This document shows positions 1 through 8,399 of a DNA stretch of 64,000 nt, piece after piece. Position 1 is the first letter of the stretch, and every line of letters begins with the position of its first letter. Origin of the DNA: Halorubellus sp034808145 (GTDB lineage Archaea > Halobacteriota > Halobacteria > Halobacteriales > Natrialbaceae); contig NZ_JAXHGM010000003.1 in assembly GCF_034808145.1 (NCBI RefSeq), forward strand, positions 186,001-250,000, given 5' to 3'. The translations under genes were made by a program, and so were the position numbers. Under the pieces are notes generated by a model. It saw only the letters and a program-made list of their open reading frames with translations, searched no databases and was not told the origin of the DNA.

Positions 1-2
1 AG

Positions 3-1097
3 CCGTTCCTGCCGAGCGACGTCATCCACCTCGTCGCGTTCGCGCTCGGGTTCGGCGTCATCACGTTCCTGCACGTGGTGTTCGGCGAGCTCGCACCGAA
101 GACGCTCGCCATCGCGGAAGCCCAGCGGCTGTCGCTGTTCGTCGCCGCGCCGATGAAGCTCTTCTACTACGTGTTCTACCCGGGGCTCGTCGTGTTCAAC
201 GGGACGGCGAACGCGTTCACGCGACTGCTCGGGGTGCCGCCGGCGTCGGAGACCGAGGAGACGCTCGAGGAACGCGAGATCCGTCGGGTGCTCGCGCGGT
301 CGGGCGAGGAGGGCCACGTGGATACGACGGAGGTGGAGATGATCGAGCGCGTGTTCGACCTCGACGACACGGTCGTCCGCGAGGTGATGGTGCCGCGGCC
401 GGACGTGGTGAGCGTGTCCGCTGACGCGTCGCTCGCGGCGCTCCGCGAGGTCGTCTTCGACACGGGTCACACGCGGTATCCGGTGGTCGCTGCCGACGAC
501 GCCGACCAGGTGGTCGGGTTCGTGGACGTGAAGGACGTCCTGCGTGGGACTGCGAGCGACGACGCGGACGCGACGACCGCCGGCGACATCGCGCACGACG
601 TCATCGTGGTCCCGGAGTCGACGGCGGTGAACGACCTCCTCCTGCAGTTCCGCGAGGAGGAACAGCAGCTCGCCGCCGTCATCGACGAGTGGGGCGTCTT
701 CGAGGGGTTGGCGACGGTCGAGGACGTCGTCGAGGCGATCGTTGGCGACCTCCGCGACGAGTTCGACGCGGACGAGGACGAGCCCGCCATCCGACAGGTC
801 GGTCGAGACGAGTACGACGTGGACGCCGGCGTGGCGTTGTCGACGGTGAACGAGGTGCTGTCGGCTGACTTCGAGAGCGACGAGTTCGAGACCATCGGCG
901 GCCTGGTGTTGGACCGGCTCTCGCGCGGTGCGGAGCGCGGCGACGCGGTCGAGGCCGCCGGGCATCGTATCGAGGTGACGGCCGTCGACGGGACGCGAAT
1001 CTCGACGCTGCACGTGGAACGGCTCGACGACGAGCAGGGCGACGCGGGCGACGGCGAGTCGTCGGACGACAGCGAGTCCGCAGGCGACGACGAGTAG
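3..1097 (+). CDS. CNNM/CorC-HlyC family membrane protein with CBS pair, 5' truncated
   Basis: The gene enters the window already open: the reading frame runs from base 3 without a stop, so the N-terminus lies upstream. The visible part starts in the last helices of a DUF21 (CNNM) transmembrane domain, including the family-typical GELAPKTLAI stretch, then an acidic linker (EEREIRRVLARSGEEG), two CBS motifs (about residues 120-240 of the visible part, with VMVPRPDVV and GFVDVKDVL), and a CorC_HlyC C-terminal domain (DEYDVDAGVALSTVNEVL to GTRISTLHVERL). It ends in a low-complexity acidic tail. Family members are linked to Mg2+/Co2+ efflux or ion homeostasis with CBS domains sensing adenine nucleotides; the substrate here is not shown by the sequence. 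Confidence 0.88.
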   Translation, partial: PFLPSDVIHLVAFALGFGVITFLHVVFGELAPKTLAIAEAQRLSLFVAAPMKLFYYVFYPGLVVFNGTANAFTRLLGVPPASETEETLEEREIRRVLARSGEEGHVDTTEVEMIERVFDLDDTVVREVMVPRPDVVSVSADASLAALREVVFDTGHTRYPVVAADDADQVVGFVDVKDVLRGTASDDADATTAGDIAHDVIVVPESTAVNDLLLQFREEEQQLAAVIDEWGVFEGLATVEDVVEAIVGDLRDEFDADEDEPAIRQVGRDEYDVDAGVALSTVNEVLSADFESDEFETIGGLVLDRLSRGAERGDAVEAAGHRIEVTAVDGTRISTLHVERLDDEQGDAGDGESSDDSESAGDDE

Positions 1098-1146
1098 CCG
1101 GCCGGCGGCGGGTGGCCGACACCGACGACGCGGACGTGTTCTTCTG

Positions 1147-3042
1147 TCAGTCGGTTCCGTCGAGTGCGGTCTGGAGGTCGGTGACGCCCGGCTTGGAGCG
1201 GCGGTCCGCGGCGGCGATAACGGCGACGCGGTCGGTCCCGAGTTCGACGAAGTCGAGGTCGAGCGCGTCGGCGGTTTCGCGGAGGCCGAGTCCGACGTCG
1301 ACGACGTCGTCGGCGACGCGCCGCGCGGGGCTCTCGTGGCCGCGGGTCGCGAGTTCGTAGCCCGCGATGGCGTCGACGAGCGCGGCCCTGGACGCGTCGC
1401 GGTCGGTGGCGAGCGCGTCGAGCGCGTCGTCGAGTCGGTCGCGGAGCCCGGATTCGGTGTCGCGGTTCGCGAACGACACGTCGTCGTCGACGAGCGCGGC
1501 GAGCCCGTCGACGCCGGCGGGGTTCCCGGCGGGGACGACGAGCCCCCAGTCGCGCTCCCAGGACGCCAGGACGACCCGGTCGTCGCCGGTCTCGGGTTCG
1601 GCGAGCGCGTCCGCGGCGTCCGACCCGGCGACGGCGGCGGCGTCAGCGACGCCGTCGCGGAGCGAGCGACGACCGCTGGCGCTCCCGGCGGCGAGGTAGC
1701 GCGGTGCGGCGACGTCGTCGAGCGCACGCGAGAGCGTCGGGTCGTCCTCGCCGACGACGAGCACGCGCGGTGGGCGCACCGACGGCGAGAACAGATCGAC
1801 CGTGACGGGGTCACCGGCGTCGACGTAGTTCGTGTCCGGGTCGACGGGGACGACGCCGTCCGCCGCGGTGAGCGTCGTCGTCGCGCCGCTCCCCTTGTCG
1901 ACGGGGTACGCGAGCGTCGCCCCGTCGCCGTCCTCGACGAGCCCGACCGGAATCAGTCGCAGGCGGCCCTCCTCGCTGCGTTCGCGGGTCGCCATCGTCG
2001 CGGCGACGGTCGCCGTCCGCGTCGGCGGGCGCGCCGCGGCGTCGCGTATCCGTGGCGCGACGAACGTCCGGAATATCGAGAGCGCGCTCACGGGATACCC
2101 GGGGAGGCCGACGTACGCGGTGCCGTCGATGGTACCGACGAGCGTCGGCTTCCCGGGTTTCACGGCGACGCCGTGCAGGAGTCGTTCGCCGCGTTCCTCA
2201 ACGACGCGGTAGACGACGTCCATCGCGCTCGCGGACGTCGACCCGGACGTGAGGACGAGGTCGCACTCGCTCGCGGCGGCCTCGACGGTCGTCGCCATCT
2301 CGGCTTCGTCGTCGCCGACGTGCTCGTAGACGACGGGAGCGCCGCCGGCTTCGCGGACGCCGGCGGCGATGGCGTGCGTGTTCACGTCGTGTATCTCGCC
2401 GGCGCCGTGGTCGACGTCGTCGCCGGGCGGCACGAGCTCGTCGCCCGTGGAGACGACCGCGACCCTCGGTCGGGCGCGGACCCGGACCTCGTCCACGCCG
2501 AGCGCGGACAGCAACCCGATCTCGCGGGGCGTGACGAGCGTTCCCGGCCCGAGTGCGCGCTGCCCGGCGGCGATGTCCGCGCCCGCGGCCATGACGTGCT
2601 CGCCGGGTGCGACCGCGGTCCGGACCTCGACGATCCGATCGTCGGCTTCGTCGTCGGCGTCTCGCTCCGTCGTGTCCTCGACCATCACCACCGCGTCCGC
2701 GGTACTGGGGACGACCGCGCCGGTCGATATCTCGGCGCAGTCGCCGGGTTCGAGAGTGACGTCCGGGCGGTCTCCGGCGTGGACCGCGCCGACCACCTGG
2801 AGAGTCATCGGGTCGGTCTCGGTCGCGTCGAACGTGTCCCGGGCGCGGACCGCGTAGCCGTCCATCGCGGCGCGGTCGAACCCCGGGACGTCGATGCCGG
2901 CGTCGACGCGTTCGGCGAGCACGCGGTCGCGAGCGTCGTCGAGCGCCACCGACTCCGCGTCGGGCGCGATGTCGAGCCCGGCGAGCGTCTCCCGGAGCAC
3001 GTCGGGCGTGACGAGGTCCCGGAACTCCCTGTGGTCGGTCAT
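1147..3042 (-). CDS. moeA: Molybdopterin molybdenumtransferase MoeA fused to a PBP-like C-terminal domain
   Basis: 631 residues. Residues about 1-405 are a full MoeA: GFDRAAMDGYAVRA near the N-terminus, the MogA-like core VVSTGDELVPPG, LTSGSTSASAMD, and KPGKPTLVGTIDG followed by GLPGYPVSAL. MoeA inserts molybdate into adenylated molybdopterin in the cytoplasm. The remaining roughly 220 residues (from PRVLVVGEDDP) form a periplasmic-binding-protein-like domain without a signal peptide, a fusion known in archaeal MoeA paralogues and thought to sense or deliver oxyanion. Start ATG at 3042 overlaps the stop of a small upstream ORF (ATGA). It converges with the CBS-domain gene. Confidence 0.92.
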   Translation of the reverse strand: MTDHREFRDLVTPDVLRETLAGLDIAPDAESVALDDARDRVLAERVDAGIDVPGFDRAAMDGYAVRARDTFDATETDPMTLQVVGAVHAGDRPDVTLEPGDCAEISTGAVVPSTADAVVMVEDTTERDADDEADDRIVEVRTAVAPGEHVMAAGADIAAGQRALGPGTLVTPREIGLLSALGVDEVRVRARPRVAVVSTGDELVPPGDDVDHGAGEIHDVNTHAIAAGVREAGGAPVVYEHVGDDEAEMATTVEAAASECDLVLTSGSTSASAMDVVYRVVEERGERLLHGVAVKPGKPTLVGTIDGTAYVGLPGYPVSALSIFRTFVAPRIRDAAARPPTRTATVAATMATRERSEEGRLRLIPVGLVEDGDGATLAYPVDKGSGATTTLTAADGVVPVDPDTNYVDAGDPVTVDLFSPSVRPPRVLVVGEDDPTLSRALDDVAAPRYLAAGSASGRRSLRDGVADAAAVAGSDAADALAEPETGDDRVVLASWERDWGLVVPAGNPAGVDGLAALVDDDVSFANRDTESGLRDRLDDALDALATDRDASRAALVDAIAGYELATRGHESPARRVADDVVDVGLGLRETADALDLDFVELGTDRVAVIAAADRRSKPGVTDLQTALDGTD

Positions 3043-3266
3043 CGCGGGCCCTCCCAGCCTTCGTCCGTGACGGTCGCATCACCGGTTGCGGCCGGAACGA
3101 CGGTCAAGCCACCCGTTGCGGCCGGAGCGGCGGTCGATTCGTCGACGGCGTGCGTATCGGCTTCGGCGCCCGTCAGCGAGCGCGCCGCTGTCGTCGTCGA
3201 GGTCGGGACTGTCGGCCGGTTCCCGGGGCGAGCGAGCGCTGCCCGGGGGATGGAGACGGTGGTCAC
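3039..3266 (-). CDS. Possible small 75-aa ORF coupled to moeA
   Basis: GTG-initiated frame whose TGA overlaps the moeA ATG by four bases, the arrangement expected for translational coupling. A TATA-like GATACG on this strand lies about 29 bases upstream of the GTG (near 3295). The peptide is Ala/Thr/Pro/Val-rich and contains a 10-residue imperfect repeat (PAATGGLTVV / PAATGDATVT) encoded by two 30-bp DNA repeats. No family is recognised; low complexity means it may be an untranslated leader rather than a gene. Confidence 0.25.
   Translation of the reverse strand: MTTVSIPRAALARPGNRPTVPTSTTTAARSLTGAEADTHAVDESTAAPAATGGLTVVPAATGDATVTDEGWEGPR
3081..3140. repeat. Two imperfect 30-bp tandem repeats upstream of moeA
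   Basis: Units 3081-3110 and 3111-3140 share GTTGCGGCCGGA and CGGTC blocks at identical offsets. Unit length is a multiple of three and the repeat sits inside the small ORF preceding moeA. The rest of the 3267-3476 interval holds only the htpX promoter; I see no other gene there. Confidence 0.6.
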
Positions 3267-3476
3267 GTTACACGAGACGGGGGCGGCGGAGCGTATCAGG
3301 ATTGGGGTGTCGTACAGGCGGCCGCCGTCCGGATGACCGGGCCGGCCGGGGGAAGATGGTCGCCAGGGAGACGGTGGTCGACGGGAGAACGTGGGTGACG
3401 GTCGGTTCGGAGACCCGTCTCGTGGGGCGGTCCGACCACGGAGTTGATAAGCGACGACGGGCTATGCGTTCGACAC

Positions 3477-4307
3477 ATGCGACATACAGGCCTGAAGATA
3501 CGGATGGCGGTCGTCGGAACGATCCTGTTCGCGTTCTACGCCGCCGCGGGCGCGGTCGTCTACGCGATGTTCGGACAGGGCGCGATACCGCTCGTTCTGG
3601 TGGGGTCGGTCCTCCTCATCGGGTTCCAGTACAAGGTCGGGAAGTGGGCCGCGCTCCGGAGCGTCGGCGCGGAGGACATGCCCGAGAGCGGAGAGTACGC
3701 CCGCATCCACCAGCAGGTCGAGTCGCTGAGTCGCGACATGGGCATCGACAAGCCGCGGCTGATGGTCGCGGACATGGGCGTCCCGAACGCGTTCGCGGTC
3801 GGCCGCAAGGGCGCCGGGACCGTCGTCGTCTCCCGCGAACTCCTCTCCCTCCTCGAGAACGACGAGGTCGAGGGCGTGCTCGCGCACGAGCTCGCGCACA
3901 TCGCGAACCGCGACGTCGTCATGATGGTGCTCGGACAGGGTATCGCGAGCATCGTCGGACTCGTCGCGCAGTTCGTCGTGCTCCTCGCGGGCGACAACGA
4001 CCTCGCGGACTTCTTCCTCGCGATCATCGTCGGGAACCTCGTGCAGTTCCTCGTGATGCTGTTCGTGCTCGCCATCTCCCGGTACCGGGAGTACGTCGCC
4101 GACGCGGACGCCCGCAAGCACATCGGGAGCGGGGACCCGTTGGCGCGAGCGCTCTCGAAGATCAGTCGCGGCGCCGAAGGCCGCGAGTCGAAGATCGACG
4201 AGGACGTGTCCGCGCTCTGTATCTTCGGTACCGGCGGCGGCGTACTCACGAAGCTCGTGTCGACGCACCCGCCGATGGAGAAGCGCATCGAGCGTCTCCG
4301 TAACTGA
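3477..4307 (+). CDS. htpX: HtpX-type membrane zinc metalloprotease (M48)
   Basis: 276 residues from ATG 3477, chosen because it gives the usual HtpX N-terminus (two helices at about residues 8-50) and because a TATA-like GTTGATAAG lies about 30 bases upstream, matching a leaderless transcript. The zinc site HELAH is at residues 137-141 and the downstream glutamate ligand is in YREYVADADA; two more transmembrane helices lie between them (about 150-205). M48 HtpX proteases degrade misfolded membrane proteins with the active site facing the cytoplasm. The stop overlaps the next start by one base, so the following small membrane protein is probably co-translated. Confidence 0.93.
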   Translation: MRHTGLKIRMAVVGTILFAFYAAAGAVVYAMFGQGAIPLVLVGSVLLIGFQYKVGKWAALRSVGAEDMPESGEYARIHQQVESLSRDMGIDKPRLMVADMGVPNAFAVGRKGAGTVVVSRELLSLLENDEVEGVLAHELAHIANRDVVMMVLGQGIASIVGLVAQFVVLLAGDNDLADFFLAIIVGNLVQFLVMLFVLAISRYREYVADADARKHIGSGDPLARALSKISRGAEGRESKIDEDVSALCIFGTGGGVLTKLVSTHPPMEKRIERLRN

Positions 4308-4549
4308 TGGTCGAACCGGGTCTCACGGAGGCGCTGTCGGCCGTCCTCGGCGTCGCGTTCGGCGCGCTGATGGTGGCGTACCCCGGAGTGGTGCTCGCGG
4401 TGCAGACCGCGGGGACGCGCCCGGACCGACAGCCGGGACCGACCGGTGACGCCCCCACGGGGAGCAGCGTCTGGGAGACGCTGATCCGCGTCGCCGGCGT
4501 CGGGTTCGTGCTCGCCGGGCTCTACTTCGCGTCGCTGTTCATCGTCTGA
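4307..4549 (+). CDS. Small membrane protein co-transcribed with htpX
   Basis: 80 residues with a hydrophobic segment near residues 8-28, a polar Gly/Pro/Thr loop, and a second hydrophobic segment at the C-terminus (VGFVLAGLYFASLFIV), so a two-helix integral membrane protein. Its ATG shares one base with the htpX stop, strong evidence of an operon. No enzymatic motif is visible; a partner or modulator of HtpX is an inference from position only. Confidence 0.7.
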   Translation: MVEPGLTEALSAVLGVAFGALMVAYPGVVLAVQTAGTRPDRQPGPTGDAPTGSSVWETLIRVAGVGFVLAGLYFASLFIV

Positions 4550-4589
4550 CGTGTCTCGTGTGTTCGAATGGTCGTCGCCTGTTCAGGGT

Positions 4590-4613
4590 GTGCACGTCGT
4601 GCACGGGGTGCAC
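4590..4613. repeat. Three GTGCAC palindromes at 9-bp spacing
   Basis: GTGCAC occurs at 4590, 4599 and 4608 in the intergenic space between two converging genes. The regular 9-bp phasing makes a tandem 9-mer repeat of a self-complementary hexamer. Function unknown. Confidence 0.5.
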
Positions 4614-4643
4614 TGAAATGGGTAGAGTGATATCTATCTGACA

Positions 4644-4678
4644 CGGTTCCGTCGCCACTGGGGGGAGCGACGGAACCG
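4644..4678. terminator. 12-bp perfect hairpin between convergent genes
   Basis: CGGTTCCGTCGC at 4644-4655 is exactly complementary to GCGACGGAACCG at 4667-4678, leaving an 11-base loop CACTGGGGGGA. It lies between the convergent htpX-operon end (4549) and the frameshifted regulator (4763). A bidirectional terminator is the simplest reading, but no T-tract follows; a small structured RNA is possible because a TATA-like GATATC lies about 15-25 bases to the left. Confidence 0.4.
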
Positions 4679-4762
4679 GTTCGTGCACGTGCCTGCCTCG
4701 GAAGGGAGGCCGTCTGTGGCGTGGTCGAACGGGCGTCCTCGTCGGGGGAGGAGGACGCTTCC

Positions 4763-5604
4763 TCACCGCTCGCTCGACGATTCAGTGGCCGTCGATACTG
4801 CGTCCGACGAGACGTCGTCCGCAGTGACTGTTTCTGCCGTGCGTTTGAACGCCGCGAGCGTCTCGCGGGCCCATTCGCGAACGACGTCGTTCTCCGTCTC
4901 GAGCAGTGCGCGTGGTTCGCCGCCTTCGTCCACGCCGACCTGGACGACGTCGTCGAGAACGCCGACGAAGAACGGGATCTCCGTCGACGTCCGACGCATC
5001 TCGAACCCGTCGGCCGCCAGCAGGTCCGCGGTGAAGGGCGCGTACTCGGGGTCGGTCGTCATCGCCTCCGCGACGCCGTCAGTGACGACGGAGTCGACCG
5101 TCGCCTCGCCGGCCAGTACCCTCTCGTGGAGCACCTCGTACCCGTGGAGTCCGGCCACCGGGAGTGCGAGCCGCAAGTCTTCAGCCTCGCGGAGCTGGGA
5201 GACGTGCGCGTTCACCATCGCCCACGGGTTCTCCGATTCGGCGACCGTAATCTCCGCGTCCCGGAGCTGCTCGAGGTCGACGTCGAACGCGTCCGGCGTG
5301 GTCCACTGCAGGAACGCCTGGAGGTGGTCGACGGTCGCGACGGTCTCCTCGAGGTCGAGGAACTTGTCGACGATCGCGTCGACGCCCGGGCGAGCGCGTA
5401 TGCACCGTCCTCGACGCGCACCCATCCGCGTTCCTCGAGCGCGTCCAGGTTCCGGGTGACGGTCGTCCGAGACGCCGAGAGTGATGCCCGCAGGTCCGCG
5501 CGCGTCGCCCGTTCGAGCTCGCGGAGCGTCTCGAGTAACTGGACTCTGTTCGTCGACCGCGCGATGAACTCGACGTCCTCGACGACGTCGCTCCGGTTCG
5601 ACAT
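4763..5604 (-). pseudogene. HTH transcriptional regulator disrupted by a single-base frameshift
   Basis: The N-terminal part begins at ATG 5604 (MSNRSDVVEDVEFIARS) and encodes a winged helix ending in EERGWVRVEDGAYAL (about residue 71). At 5384-5396 the sensible protein jumps frame and continues as PGVDAIVDKFLDLEETVATVDHLQAFLQW down to a stop at 4763, giving the effector domain of the common haloarchaeal ArsR-like/FilR1-middle-domain regulators. Restoring one base after the CTC of YAL gives 843 nt, exactly 281 codons, with the usual spacing between the wing and the linker helix. As given, translation from 5604 runs out of frame to 5212. Either a real inactivating deletion beside a GCCCGGGC run or a sequencing error. 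Confidence 0.82.
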
Positions 5605-5832
5605 GTGTATCGTTCGTCTGCATCCAACGAGGGCAGGGTTTTTCATTCGACCGGCCGCGTGACACGGGTCGAACCTCGGTCGCGGCCGTGGTTCGTGGTG
5701 GGGAGTTCGCAATCATCGGGAGGAAGCGGGATGGGTTCGTGGGCACGCTCGTGGAGCGGTTCCGGTCGTCGTCGCCCGATACCGTTCTCGTTCGACGACA
5801 GCGTTATGCCGACTGTCCCGGAAGCGGTTCGC

Positions 5833-6156
5833 ATGCTAGTCGTCTCGAATCGGTTCCACGTCGCGGACGAGCACGTCGACGAGTTCGAGGAGCGCTTCCG
5901 GAATCGGATGGGCGAGGTCGAGTCGATGGACGGGTTCGTGCGGTTCGAGTTCCATCGCCCGGTCGACCACGGGCACATCGACACGGCGACGCACGCGGCG
6001 GTGACGTACTGGGAGTCGATGGACGCGTTCGAGGCGTGGACGGAGAGCGAGGCGTTCCGCGAAGCCCACCGGAACCCCGCGCCCGACGAGTGGTTCGAGC
6101 GCGAGGGGACCGTCGAGATACACGAGGTCGGGTTCGACGCCGGACGCGATCGCTGA
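5833..6156 (+). CDS. Antibiotic-biosynthesis-monooxygenase (ABM) domain protein
   Basis: 107 residues from ATG 5833. A ferredoxin-like ABM fold is indicated by MLVVSNRFHVADEHVDEFEERFRNR (first strand and helix), MDGFVRFEFHRP, and the conserved YWESMDAFEAWTESEAFREAHR helix. This family includes heme-degrading monooxygenases (IsdG/HmoA) and quinol monooxygenases; the F-x-R-F-E-F pattern and W-x-S/T helix resemble the heme-degrading branch, but the substrate is not proven. An in-frame ATG at 5806 would add nine residues. It stands alone between a divergent regulator remnant and a convergent Nudix gene. Confidence 0.82.
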   Translation: MLVVSNRFHVADEHVDEFEERFRNRMGEVESMDGFVRFEFHRPVDHGHIDTATHAAVTYWESMDAFEAWTESEAFREAHRNPAPDEWFEREGTVEIHEVGFDAGRDR

Positions 6157-6179
6157 CCGCCCGCCGTCAGGAGCGGTAG

Positions 6180-6593
6180 CTATTGCGCGTCGAATTCGGC
6201 GTCGAGCGCGGCGTCGAGAACGTCGGCGTGGTCGAACCCGAGTTCGGGCGGGTCGCGGGGGTCGAAGGTGTCGACGCGGGTCGCCTCCTCGCGTGCCTCG
6301 GGCGTCGCCGTCGCGTCGACGGGCTCGCAGACGTAGGCTGCGGTCGCGGTGTGCCGGGGGTCGCGGTCGGGCGCGTCGAAGAGCCCGACGAACCCGACGG
6401 TGTCGACGGCCATCCCGATCTCCTCCTCGACCTCGCGGGCAGCGGCCGTCGCCGCGGTCTCGTCGGGTTCGACGAACCCACCGGGGAGTACCCACGACCC
6501 CTCGTCCGGCGAGTGGTTGCGTTCGAGGAGGACGACCTCGTCGTCGACGAGGACGACGCCGTCGGCGGTGAGTGCGCGCACGTCGTGACTCAT
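6180..6593 (-). CDS. Nudix hydrolase
   Basis: 137 residues from ATG 6593. The Nudix box GGFVEPDETAATAAAREVEE-EIG occupies about residues 38-60 with all the catalytic glutamates present. The preceding strand (DDEVVLLERNHSPDEGSWVLPGG) resembles the ADP-ribose/NADH pyrophosphatase and general house-cleaning group. Hydrolyses a nucleoside diphosphate linked to another moiety, coordinating divalent metal with the box glutamates; exact substrate cannot be read from sequence. It converges with the ABM gene 23 bases away. Confidence 0.88.
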   Translation of the reverse strand: MSHDVRALTADGVVLVDDEVVLLERNHSPDEGSWVLPGGFVEPDETAATAAAREVEEEIGMAVDTVGFVGLFDAPDRDPRHTATAAYVCEPVDATATPEAREEATRVDTFDPRDPPELGFDHADVLDAALDAEFDAQ

Positions 6594-6718
6594 GACCGGC
6601 GCTTCGCTTCGAGCCCCCAAGAAGCCCGCGCGTTCACCGCGTTCGTCTCGAACCGGGATTTTCCACAGTGTTCGTATCAGTCAAAAACGATTTGGACCGG
6701 GGGCGACTACGCCCGGCC

Positions 6719-7477
6719 ATGACCGGGATGGGCCCGCTCGAAATAGCGTTCATCGTCGTCTTCTTCGCGGTGTTCCTCTCCATCTGGACGTACGTCTGGG
6801 GGCGGTTGGTGGCGGTGCGGAGCGCGCGGCTGTTCCTGACCGCCGTGGCGCTCCGGGTCACGGCGACGGACGCCGCGTCGGTCCAGCCGGGTCGCGTGAC
6901 GGTCAGCGGGACCGCCCGCGAGGACGTCGAGACGGTCCGAACGCCGGTGTCGAGGACCGAGTGCCTCGCGTACGAGGTGCACGTGATGCGGAGCGACTCG
7001 GACGGCGATCACCTCGCGGTCGAGACCGTCGAGGACGGCGCGCCGTTCGACGTTCACGACGACCTCGCGAGTGTCAGCGTCGACCCCGCCGAGGCCGCCC
7101 TGAACCTCCCCGAGGAGGACGCCGTCACCGGCGACCCGAACGCCGAGCACCCCGAACGCGTCCGGGACCTGCTCGACTCGGCGAGTCCGTGCTTCGGGTC
7201 CGAGCACTCGGGCGAGTTCAAGATACGCGAGGACCGCCTGCACGACGGCGACGACGTCCTCGTCCACGGTATCGCGAGCGACGACGCCCGCGTCACCATC
7301 GCCGACGCACCCGAAGCGTCCGGGGTCGTCGACCGCGTGCTCCCGGACTCGTTCTTCGTCGCCACGAGCGACGAGGCCCCGACGTCGCTCGCCGCACCGC
7401 TCCTCGGCATCGCCATCGGCACCGCGCTCACCGCACTCCCGCTCGTCGCCACCTACAACGAGTTCCTGGCCGGATAG
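6719..7477 (+). CDS. Conserved membrane protein with GIDE-like extracytoplasmic/cytosolic domain
   Basis: 252 residues from ATG 6719. An N-terminal helix (about residues 6-30, LEIAFIVVFFAVFLSIWTYVW), a central soluble domain of about 170 residues beginning VQPGRVTVSGTAR, and a C-terminal hydrophobic segment (LAAPLLGIAIGTALTALPLVA). The V-x-G-x-A/T followed by T-P-V-S-x-T-E-C-L-A-Y-E pattern resembles the GIDE domain (PF12483-type) found in mitochondrial MUL1 and in many archaeal membrane proteins, but there is no RING finger. Function unknown. The family assignment is by pattern only. Confidence 0.7.
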   Translation: MTGMGPLEIAFIVVFFAVFLSIWTYVWGRLVAVRSARLFLTAVALRVTATDAASVQPGRVTVSGTAREDVETVRTPVSRTECLAYEVHVMRSDSDGDHLAVETVEDGAPFDVHDDLASVSVDPAEAALNLPEEDAVTGDPNAEHPERVRDLLDSASPCFGSEHSGEFKIREDRLHDGDDVLVHGIASDDARVTIADAPEASGVVDRVLPDSFFVATSDEAPTSLAAPLLGIAIGTALTALPLVATYNEFLAG

Positions 7478-7562
7478 CGGGGACCCGTCGAGAGTGACCG
7501 GGACCCCCGGTCGGGTGGACCGTCAGCGTGGACGGTTCCGCGCGACGGTGCCCGTCATCACT

Positions 7563-8399
7563 CTACGAGACGCGGTCGGCGAACGCGATCGTCTGCTCGA
7601 CCGTGCGGTCGAACCACGGGGGTTCGGTGAAGAAGAAGTGGTCGCCCGGTGGCGTTCGGAGTTCGACGTCGACGCCGTGGCAGGCGAGCGTGTCGCGGTA
7701 CGCTCGGGTCTCGCGCCTGGTGAGCCACTCGTCGTCGTCGGCGTGGTACAGGAGCGTCGGCGGATGGTCCGCGGTGGCCCGTTCGCGCGGCGATGCCTCA
7801 CGGTACCGCTCGGGGTCGTCGGTCGGGTCGCATCCGATGAAGTCCGCGGTCTCCCCGCCAGGTTCGGCGCCGAGGAGGTCGTAGGGGCCATCGAAGCAGA
7901 CGACGCCGTCGACCGCGGTCGACGCGTCACCGTACCCGTCGTCGGGTGCGAGGCCGGCCGCTTCGTCCCCCGTGCTTGCGGCGAGCGCGGCGAGGTGCGC
8001 ACCCGCGGAGTGCCCGACGAGCATCACTCGCTCGGGGGCGACGCCGAACGCCTCGCCAGAGCGCACCCATCGGATGGCCGTCTCGACGTCGTGGAGCGCT
8101 GCGGGGTACGTCGCGTCGCCCGACAGTCGGTAGTCGACCGTGAGCGTCGGGAACCCGCGCTCGGCAACGGCTCGGCACCGGTCGTCGAAGAACCCGCGCT
8201 CCCCGCGGTTCCAGACGCCCCCGTGGACGTGAAGGAACGCGACGTCGCGCCAGCCAGCGAGGTCGCCGGCGGGCGCGAACAGGTTCGCGTGGAGGTCGCA
8301 CTCGGGTCGTCGCTCGAACCGGACGTCTCGTTCCACGGCGATGGGAGACACGTACGGCCGCGTCGACCACGGCGAGCAAAAAGCCACGTCATCCGGCAC
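7563..8399 (-). CDS. Alpha/beta hydrolase (hormone-sensitive-lipase-like esterase)
   Basis: 278 residues if the GTG at 8399 is used. The oxyanion-hole motif HGG is at about residues 59-61, the nucleophile elbow GHSAG at 129-133 (Ser131), an acidic residue follows in YHADDDEW, and the histidine is in GDHFFF. This is the type IV (HSL/BD-FAE-like) esterase architecture. No signal peptide, so cytoplasmic carboxylesterase or arylformamidase-like activity is expected. Internal GTG codons at about 8351 and 8336 would remove the overlap with the divergent small gene and still keep the conserved core, so the true start is uncertain. Confidence 0.85.
   Translation of the reverse strand: MPDDVAFCSPWSTRPYVSPIAVERDVRFERRPECDLHANLFAPAGDLAGWRDVAFLHVHGGVWNRGERGFFDDRCRAVAERGFPTLTVDYRLSGDATYPAALHDVETAIRWVRSGEAFGVAPERVMLVGHSAGAHLAALAASTGDEAAGLAPDDGYGDASTAVDGVVCFDGPYDLLGAEPGGETADFIGCDPTDDPERYREASPRERATADHPPTLLYHADDDEWLTRRETRAYRDTLACHGVDVELRTPPGDHFFFTEPPWFDRTVEQTIAFADRVS

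Noticed and set aside
2680..2705. ORB-like core CGGACGCGGTGG on the minus strand inside moeA
   Set aside because: It encodes ADAVV codons with normal codon use; lacks the GAAC flank and G-string.
1336..3336. Long plus-strand frame antisense to moeA
   Set aside because: Typical GC-rich antisense open frame; composition (Arg/Val/Asp runs) is a shadow of moeA codon bias, which is confirmed by MoeA motifs on the other strand.
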